Assembly: GCA_035048485.1 (NCBI GenBank)
Contig: CM068593.1
Span: 5,465,151 to 5,529,150 of the forward strand
Origin: Pteria penguin
Taxonomy: Eukaryota > Mollusca > Bivalvia > Pterioida > Pteriidae
DNA: 64,000 bases
Direction of reading: 5' to 3'
Part shown: in pieces, positions 51,101 to 60,100 of the stretch
Layout of the letters: every line of letters starts with the position of its first letter
Numbering within the stretch: the first letter of the stretch is position 1
Translations under genes and position numbers: made by a program
The notes under the pieces: generated by a model
What the model was told of the DNA's origin: nothing
What the model saw: the letters and a program-made list of their open reading frames with translations, nothing else
Database searches by the model: none

Positions 51101-54100
51101 TGTATACATGTCAGATGTTAAGTTTCTGTCATCAGAATTTATATATGTCATTGATCAGTCATTTTAAACAGACAGCAAAAACTGGTAGATGTCCAAAATA
51201 CTGATGGACAGACAGACTGATGGACAGAAAGGTTATAGTCTCAGCGGATTGTTTCAGGGAATTACTAAAACATGAATAATCTACTACATGTATGAAGACA
51301 ACAATTTAATTTATTGGTAAAAACACCATAAAACATAACTATGCATAAACCAATTGAAAACCAATACATAAGCAAATTAGTAAATTTACAAGCTACACTA
51401 AAACATGGCACTTTGTGACATTACATTTGTACTATCTATTGTGATCTACCAAACTGACTGTAGCTTAGCTCTTGTATTTTTTCACAAGTGGGGGGAGGAA
51501 GTTACAGAATGCAGAAGCCACTTTCAACATTTCTGACGACAAGTCTTTCATGTTAAGAGATAGCACTTGACCCAAAATTTTGAACCATAAAAGTCTACAG
51601 ATGGCTCTCTCCATGTGGATTTTCAAAGATGCAATCTTTTTCTCGTCTCATGAATTTCTTTGGACATTAGAATCCACTCTTTTGCCTTTGTGGAACTTCT
51701 AGTGAATGGTGGCATGTTAAGGTGTGCTCTTATTGCAGTCAAAAGATCTCGTATTGGGAATCCTCAGTCCGCCATAACATGATCACCCCTCTGCACATGG
51801 TTAAAAAAATTACCTTTATCAGTGATTGTTCTGTCAGAAATGCTCCCGCTCCTAAATTTGGACACGAAGCTAAATGCACCATTTGGGTGAATTGAGACCA
51901 AGGCCTTTAACGTATTGTGTGTTTTGTAATTACTTCATGTACTTGTCTGGGCATCGGAATTTGTTGGTTTCTGTACAAAAACACTTCTGTGTAATCAATA
52001 ATTGCCACTGTGTCAGGATACATCATTTTGAAGCACAGCGGCATGTGTCTTTCTTCACTTTTTCTCGTGAAGGCCACTTTATAGTGCTGCTTAGAATCTG
52101 ACTAAGAAAGTTCATCCAAGTACTGAATAAGCTTGATACATGACCAACAGACACATCAAATAGTTTTGATAAAGTAAGATTGTCTAAAGCCAGTCTGAAT
52201 TTAAGCATAACTAGAATAAATTCTTCTTTCATAGACAACTTTGCGTTTTTGTCCAGGCTTCTTGTAATTTTTCTCTTGCCAACACTTTTGACCACTTTTC
52301 TGTCCTCCCTTCCAGAAAGAAATATTGTTATATAGACTGAAAACAAATGCAATAAATTGCATATGCGATCGAGTAGTTTATTCGTGTATTGTGTGAAAAT
52401 ATATTTTTGTATTTTTGAAATGTATTTTTGATATTTATTCATATCTCTATTTGTAAGAGTTATGTATCTTTATTGAAATATGTATTTTTGGAAAGTTTCC
52501 AAATTTACTTTGAGTTATTTCCCTTATTTTTGATGTAATTTACTGGTCATTGGTCATTTGGTCAGTCTTTTGTAATGGTTGTATAAACTTTTCTTATTGG
52601 TGAAGAATTTGTAAATTGTATTCTCATTTGGATGTTACTTTTTGTTCATGATTATTCTAGATATTTGCTTTGTGATGAGAAGACATAAATTTGATACTTT
52701 AGATTATTTTTATATTTAAATGGATTTCACTGCACACAAATGACTGGATGATTTTCAAGATGTAGATGTTTATGAGTTTGTTCACATTTGGCATCTTACC
52801 ATATTTGGTGCTGTATTTCTGTGGATACTTGCAAAGAATATAATATATATATTTAAAATGACAGTGTGTTGTGTTTTGACTTATTGTGAATGTATACACC
52901 CTGTTACACATAAAAAATGCAAGCGACGGAAGTCCTAGAAAGTGTTTTATCGAGGTATCATTCTGCAAAATCCTCTTTACAATTTCCTCCCTAAGTAGAC
53001 TAGGATCTTCCAGTTTCCTATGTTGACCCTGGTTCTCATCTTTGAGGATGTTCACCTCCTTCTGTACTGCAGCATTCTCAGCCTGCAATATTTAAATATA
53101 ATTATACATGTGTATACTAGAAGTGCTTTGTATCATATTCTTTGTTTTATTGATGCTATTTGTAATTGTCAATAATTTTTCACTCATACAATATGTGACA
53201 GCACATGGATGTGCCGGCAGTTGAAGAAGGTTTAATCTACTGTCGGGCACCCTGGCCATGAACAAGCAAGTTTCTTTAACGTGCACAGCCAAGCACAGAC
53301 AAGGGACCACATTTTTACCGTCCTTCTAGCAGACTAGACTCCCCTGTCATGCAATGGGGTTCGAACTTAATTATATGACAAGCAGACTTGAATCGTCTTA
53401 AAAGTCAAATATAAAGATCTGACATGTAAACTTCATTTTCTGACAGGAAATGGCCGAAATATGCTACCATGAAAAAGAGAAAAAAGAATTAAGCCACTAC
53501 ATGTCGTACATGTATAATATCATGAATATAGCCATGTTGCAAGAGAAACAAAAATCACCTAACTTTGAAAAGGAGGTCAGACCAACCATGTAGTACTACT
53601 GTGTAAAATCAATAGTGGGTGTGACTGCCACATATCAAAATTTCTTCATTTTCAATCGTCAAGAATCAGAATATAATGGTACAGCAAAACTTCACCACCA
53701 AGTTGACAGAAAACAGAAGTTTGCTGGCTCATACTGTTACAATATGGGACTTGTAAGGAAGGTCACAGGTTTTAAAAATCCTGCTGTCATTCATAAGGGG
53801 TGGATATACCTCCGAGGGAGGGGTGGTTAATTAAGTTATCACAAATGTCAACCATAGGCCCAGTTCATTATGTAGACTCATAGCTGCACATGCCATTGGT
53901 GCCCAGTAGCAGGCAAAAATAAATTAGAAGCTACCAGTACTTTGCCAGATATGGATGTTTGTCACTTCATGTATATGTATAGCTGAAATATTGCTGAACT
54001 TGACATTTAATAAACCAAAATAAATCGATATGCATATGGAAATCACAATTCAAACAAAAAGCTTCATTGCAAAGGATTTCATTACTATTCCAGTGTTTAC

Positions 54101-57100
54101 ATCTAAGCTTGTGCATTTAAGATTTTTTAATCTTTAAATATATTTCTTGATATTTACACTCCCTATCCATTCACCTTCGATAAAGAAATGACGTATCGCC
54201 AAATTGATTTTAACCACGCCCACAAATCGCAAATCAAAGCAGTGTCAGGCCATTTATTTATGACATCATAATGAAAAAGTTTGCAAACAGGTGCGATGTC
54301 GGACATTTGGCAATAAGTCAATTGGAAATGTAATATACAACTCATCACGTGACAATTGACCGAGTTTTGATACAGCAGAAAACTGAAATATATGTAACAA
54401 TGAAGAGGCTTTTGAGGGGTATTTTATCGCAAAGCATAAATATTTGGTTTAAAGTACACAGCATGAAAGACTGAAACGGTTGTTGATGTGTAAATCTTTG
54501 TGCTTCACAAGATTCACATGCGACCACTAGTTTCCTAGAGCTAACATGAAAATTTGCCAGCCCCCCTCAGAATCAAATGGTCTTCCACTAAATTAAAATC
54601 TGTCATTTTAAACATATGTACGGATACGGGTATCAACACCCAGATAGCTCAGTGGTCAGAGCGTCCACTTTATAATCGGAAAGTCTTGGTTTCGATTCCC
54701 GGGTCCAGCCACATCTTTTTCTCCTGCCTGTTACACATACTTTTAAAAACTTTGTCTACCTGTTTTGCTCAGTTAATTTGCTGTTTGTTAAAATTAAATG
54801 TCTTGATAAATGGTATATTTAACACAGAAAACACACCCATGATATGGCATTATGACTGAAAGATTCAGTACATGAGTACACCTGGCTTGGGTACGTTGAC
54901 AAATGTATGGTTATAAAAAAATAAATACCTATTTCATCTGATGGACCAGAGTCTGTACGCAGTGACACTTCAGCTTTGTGTGGCAACTCCAACTCTCTGG
55001 CAACCCAAGGGTAACAAAACTGTCAACTTGTCGATATCTTTGCATTTTGGAAGCAGTGCTTTTTTCATCGGAACAGGTGGTGAAGAGAGTGATGCAGATG
55101 GCCCATTTCCCGAGCTGCACTGCCAACCTTCAACCGAATTGCCAGTTTTACGTTTACTTGCACATGATTTGTAGTTATTAAATGAAAATAATATGAGGTA
55201 TGGATTTTCTGGTGTTGGTTCCCCATCAACAAAATGTTTTAAGCACACCACTAAATGTCTTAAATCCACATCTCGCTTTCCGTCTTTTTTCAGTCTTTCT
55301 TCAAGACCATCTCTTCTTAGCAATTGCAGCCACTTCTTGAGAATTTGTGGTCATTTAGGTAATTGGAAAAATCATACATCAGGTTGCTTCAACCTGCTAT
55401 CTGATTTGCAATCAACAGCAACACAGTAAATATGGGACATTTTTGCGAATCATTCTCGCGCGTTTGTTGTCATTCACGACGCTGCCCCCAACATCCGGGT
55501 AATTTATAGTGCATTATTATCTCCACGTCAAAGAGATTACTTATGGGATGTCACTCTACACAGGTCACGTTAAAAAGTATTGTCCCTATACACCCTCATT
55601 TGGATGTCTTTGAAAATTCCAAAAAGTCCAAAAATTGAGATATTGATAAAATTCTTTCAAAGTAACATTCCTTACCATAATTATGATCACAACAGTCCAT
55701 AAGAAATCATCATTATCAATTAATTAGGAAATATGACACTTTTCTGCATTGAAATCTCCAAGTCCAAACAAATGTTGAAAAAAATTCTACAATTTGATTT
55801 TGAAAGGGAACCAAAATGACAATATGTCTTCACTTATCCCTCTAGATCATTTCCATGCATTCTATTTGTCTCTGTATACAGACAGTATGAAGAAGAATAT
55901 TGTCAAAGGAGGGTACTCTTTTGTGACCTACTTTGACTATAGTGGTGCCACCTGTAGAGAGGTCTGGAGAAAAACAGAATTTGAAGGTATTCATAAGTGA
56001 ATTATTTCTACCAAGATTTATTAAAATCCTTCCAATAATTTTGCAGTAAAAGTTGAAAATGTGGAAAATGGCCAACCCCTCCCCTTTTTTTTTGGAAGTC
56101 TTAAAAAATTCATAAAAAATCCAAAAATTGAGATATTGACAAAATTGTTTCACAATAATATTCCTTACCATCATTATGATCAAAATAGTCATTAAGAAAT
56201 CATCAATATCAATTAACTGAAAAACAAAAAGTGTAAATTTCTATTTGACAGATCTTAACCTGAACACAATTTTTGATAACCCATCGTAATAGATTGTTGA
56301 AATGCATTTAGTTTCCCCATTTATGCACTGGTTCTGAAAGAGAAGATTTTTTGAAGAAGGGTACTGTTTTGGGCACTTTTGGTCCCGCCCTGGATCTACC
56401 CCTGAGGGAATCTGGATCCCGAACACAATTTGAGTATGGGACCTTGAGTACATCATATATACAAAGTTTGATCCAAATCTGTGAAATGTGAAAAAGTTAA
56501 CGACGGGAAGACTGACAACGACGACAGATGGTGCACTATGACTATAGCCATAACGAAAAATTTGACTGTAATGCATTTGCAGTATTGACTTAGGATGGTC
56601 AATTGAGTGACGATTTTCACTCAGTTGTTGTGATTAAATGGTCAACAACTATTTAAATAAAGTACTTCTCTAGTTGAGTGTGTACAAAGTTGGATGTTTC
56701 TTTATGACTATCTTTATAAAACCATTAACAATGACTGTAACATAATTACACAACCATTAAGAAAGATACAGGATAGTACGTAAAATAAAGTTTCAATGAG
56801 TTTATAAACAAAAATGCAAATAATCTGTCCACTCTGTTTATGGAGCTAAAACAACACTATTGTAAAATCAAATTCAGTTTTTCTTTAATGGTGTTATTAG
56901 CCAGATGATATCAATGCTGTTATTTCTTATAAATCATTGATTACCTTACCTCTTCCAAGTTCGTCTATGATTATTAAGGACCTTGAAGAAGCATTCTGCA
57001 GGATGTAATTCACCTCTTTCATCTTTAACACAAGAGGAATGAACTATTACAAAGATTTTTTCAAATTTAAAGTGTGATTAATATAAATTTACAATATTAC

Positions 57101-60100
57101 AGTTTGAAATTCTGAAATATTACAAAAAGAAGCACATACTACAAACAAACATTTAAGTTTCAAGTACAGAATTTCAGTTCTTACAGACTGAAGGACAAAT
57201 TTGTCAAGTTTTGAGTAAGTATCTGTGTGTTTTCTCTATAACTTGTTCCCTTGTTATACTTTTTTAAAAAATAATCATTAAGAATTTCATTCATATCAAA
57301 TGCCTGTGAACAAACCATTTCACTTATAAATTTTAATTCTTTTTTTTTTCATACATCCTTCAGCAGTAAAGTCATCTAAACAATTTGTGGAGCGCATGGC
57401 TCAGTATTTTACGTAATCAGAGGAACAATAATTCTAATCTCATCATCACCCCTGGATATTTGGTTTATGTCCTTTATTTACATTTAGTCTACCAAGCTAC
57501 TGTATTTGCTTTAGCTGGATGACATTATACCCTGCTGGGAGAGAGAATTAATCTTAATGACTTGGCCCAATAGAACTAGGGTACAAACTTCAGCTTTAAG
57601 GGCTAAAATGGTTTCAAGAAGGATTTTCTTTTATTTAATATAAACAATTTACATGTTGCTTAAATAAAGACCTCTTGTAAATGTTCTGCTACAATGAGAA
57701 GCCTAATTATCTAACCAGTGTGGAGGATTATACATATCAAACAAATATTGTGGGAGTATAGCTGAAGCAATACATGTTCCCCACAAAATCAATAAAGGAC
57801 TATGCAGGAAGGTATTTTAACACTTTTAACACTGCAAAAAGTTAGTGATGCAAGTTTAAGAACAATCTATGATAATCCCGTCATAACTCACCTGCATTCT
57901 GTTACAACCTGTTTTACCAGACAAGGCACAGTTTCGTGCTCATGAATATGCAATATGTATGTTACCTCCATCATAAAGGTAGATGAATTGGTTTCCATAT
58001 TATCATCACATCCTATCCGTGTGAAGATATGATCTGCAATGCGGAATGAAGCATATCTGGCAGGAACAAAGCAGCCAATCTGTGCCATTATCTGAAGGAG
58101 TGCAATCTGCCGCAGGTATGTACTTTTGCCACTCTGTAGAGCAATATTAATATCATGATGATTGTGTTAACTCTGAATCACTTCCTTCATTATACTGGGG
58201 ATTTTAATTTGTCATATGAATCTAGCTAACCACATACGATTGTGGGTGAGTACTGCTAGCACTTATAAATCTTATTTCTACATCTAACCACTGTAGACAT
58301 TATAATTTTGTTATAATGACCATATTAAGCCGGTGTGGCCTAGTGGATAAGGTTCTCCGCTTGTGATAGAGAGGTCCCGGGTATGACTCCTGCCCTTGGC
58401 ACACCGGTGTCTGTCTTTCGGATGAGACAGTAAAAACCGAGTTCCCATGTCACGGTAGACGTGGCCTGTAAAAGATCCCGTGCCACGGTAGACGTGTCAC
58501 CGAGGTCCCGTGTCACGGTAGACGTGGCCTGCAAAAGACCCCAACTACTTTGGGTGGGTCCGTTGCAAAGGTCGAAATTTCGAAAAAAAACGTCACCATA
58601 TAAGTGAAATAATCGTGGAGTGACGTAAAACACTAATCAATCCATCAATCAATAATGACCATATCTGCACATATGACTGGATTTCTAAGATAGTACTAAG
58701 CCGGCTAGCCTAGTGTTATCGCGTCGGACTCCTGATCGGGAGGCCGGGCTTCGAGTCCCGCTCTGGTCATGCCGGTGTCATGTCTTTCGGATAAGACAGT
58801 AAAAACCGAGGCCCGTGTCATGGTATGCATGGCACGTTAAAGATCCCTCACTGCTTCGGGTTGGTCCGTTGCAAAGGTCAAAATTTGTATGCCCCGCATC
58901 AGGCAGATGCCGTCACCATATACGTGAAATATTCATGGTGTGACGTAAAACAAAAATTAATCAATCAATCAATCAATCAATCAAAGATAGTACATGAAGC
59001 CATTGCATTTTACATAATCATTTTATGATTATCATAAGTAAATAGCTATGAATTTATCATTGATGATTTTTAAAAGAAACTTTGTCAGTTGTAGGAAAAT
59101 GAAATTTAATGATAACAACAATTTAATTGTAATAGCTAATAAAATTAAAATAAGATATAAAAACAATGATATTTCAAACCTACTGACACACTTCAATTAG
59201 AAAACCTACTGACACACTTCAATTAGAAATTTTTAAAATATTTCTTAGATCCAATTTGAAAAAAGAAATGAAGTCTCAAAATTAAAAAGATATTTTAGAT
59301 ATCTTCTCCAATTTTTGCAATAAGAATGCAATTAGATTTAGATAAATTATTTTGTTAAGAAAATTATGTACCACATACGTATGTTTAAATGGATAATTGT
59401 ACCAATTTAATGCATGTTCCTGAACATGTGCTTGAAGTTTTGCTTTATAGTTGGATTTGGAATATTTTGAACTAATAATTATCTCAAAATATTTTCTATG
59501 GTCCATTCAACTTCTAGATCTCATATTTCCACTGTATCTATGAATATGTATACAAAAAGTCAAGAAAATATAAGAAAACTAACTGTTTTCTCATTTTTGG
59601 GGTTTTGTTTTTGTTTTTAAATAATGCTTGAAACTTTTACCCTTTCATCCAAGGACCTGAAGGTGAATCGATATTATCACGCATTCGGTTCTGATTTTAC
59701 ACAATTGCACAGGGTTTAAGAAAATGACATAGCAAGGATGCGTACCATAAAGGGAAAATTTGCAAAGCCATAATTGCTTCATCGATTAGAATTTCTTAAA
59801 AAGGCAAGAGAAATTCAAAGCGTAAATAGTACTTATATTATTTTATATATATTATTTATATTACTCTATTATTGCTGATATAATTACACATATACACACA
59901 CATCCTCACCTACACACACATGCACACTGTCCCCATCTGTATATATCCTAATCAAAATAAATTTCTTTGCTATTTTAAAGAGCTGACACATGAAAGAGTT
60001 TAGTACAAAAAAGACAAATTTAATCGCCATTGATATAACTTCAATTAAACTAACTTTATACTGGAAGTGGATATTTATTTTTTTTTTCCATCAATATAAA

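Larger units (their letters stand above)
49863..55575. mobile_element. decayed THAP-DDE DNA transposon (ISL2EU/PIF-Harbinger-like)
   Basis: About 5.7 kb lies between two halves of one family-A repeat. It holds two convergent genes: a THAP plus DDE transposase on the minus strand and a SAP-domain ORF on the plus strand. The left end (ggggcaggggcaccgcgtca, then ttgacaacaa) resembles the inverse of the right end near 55475-55500 (gggggcagcgtcgtgaatga, then caacaa), consistent with long imperfect inverted ends. Exact termini and target duplication are not clear. Two-ORF elements with THAP or HTH and DDE_Tnp_4 plus a SAP/YqaJ protein are known from ISL2EU-type transposons. Stops in both genes show it is dead. 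Confidence 0.7.

Noticed and set aside
54641..54712. Functional tRNA gene
   Set aside because: A and B boxes are present, but acceptor and T stems do not pair. It is kept only as a tRNA-like sequence.
55193..55429. Plus-strand Ser-rich frame
   Set aside because: It is antisense to the THAP exon of the transposase pseudogene.
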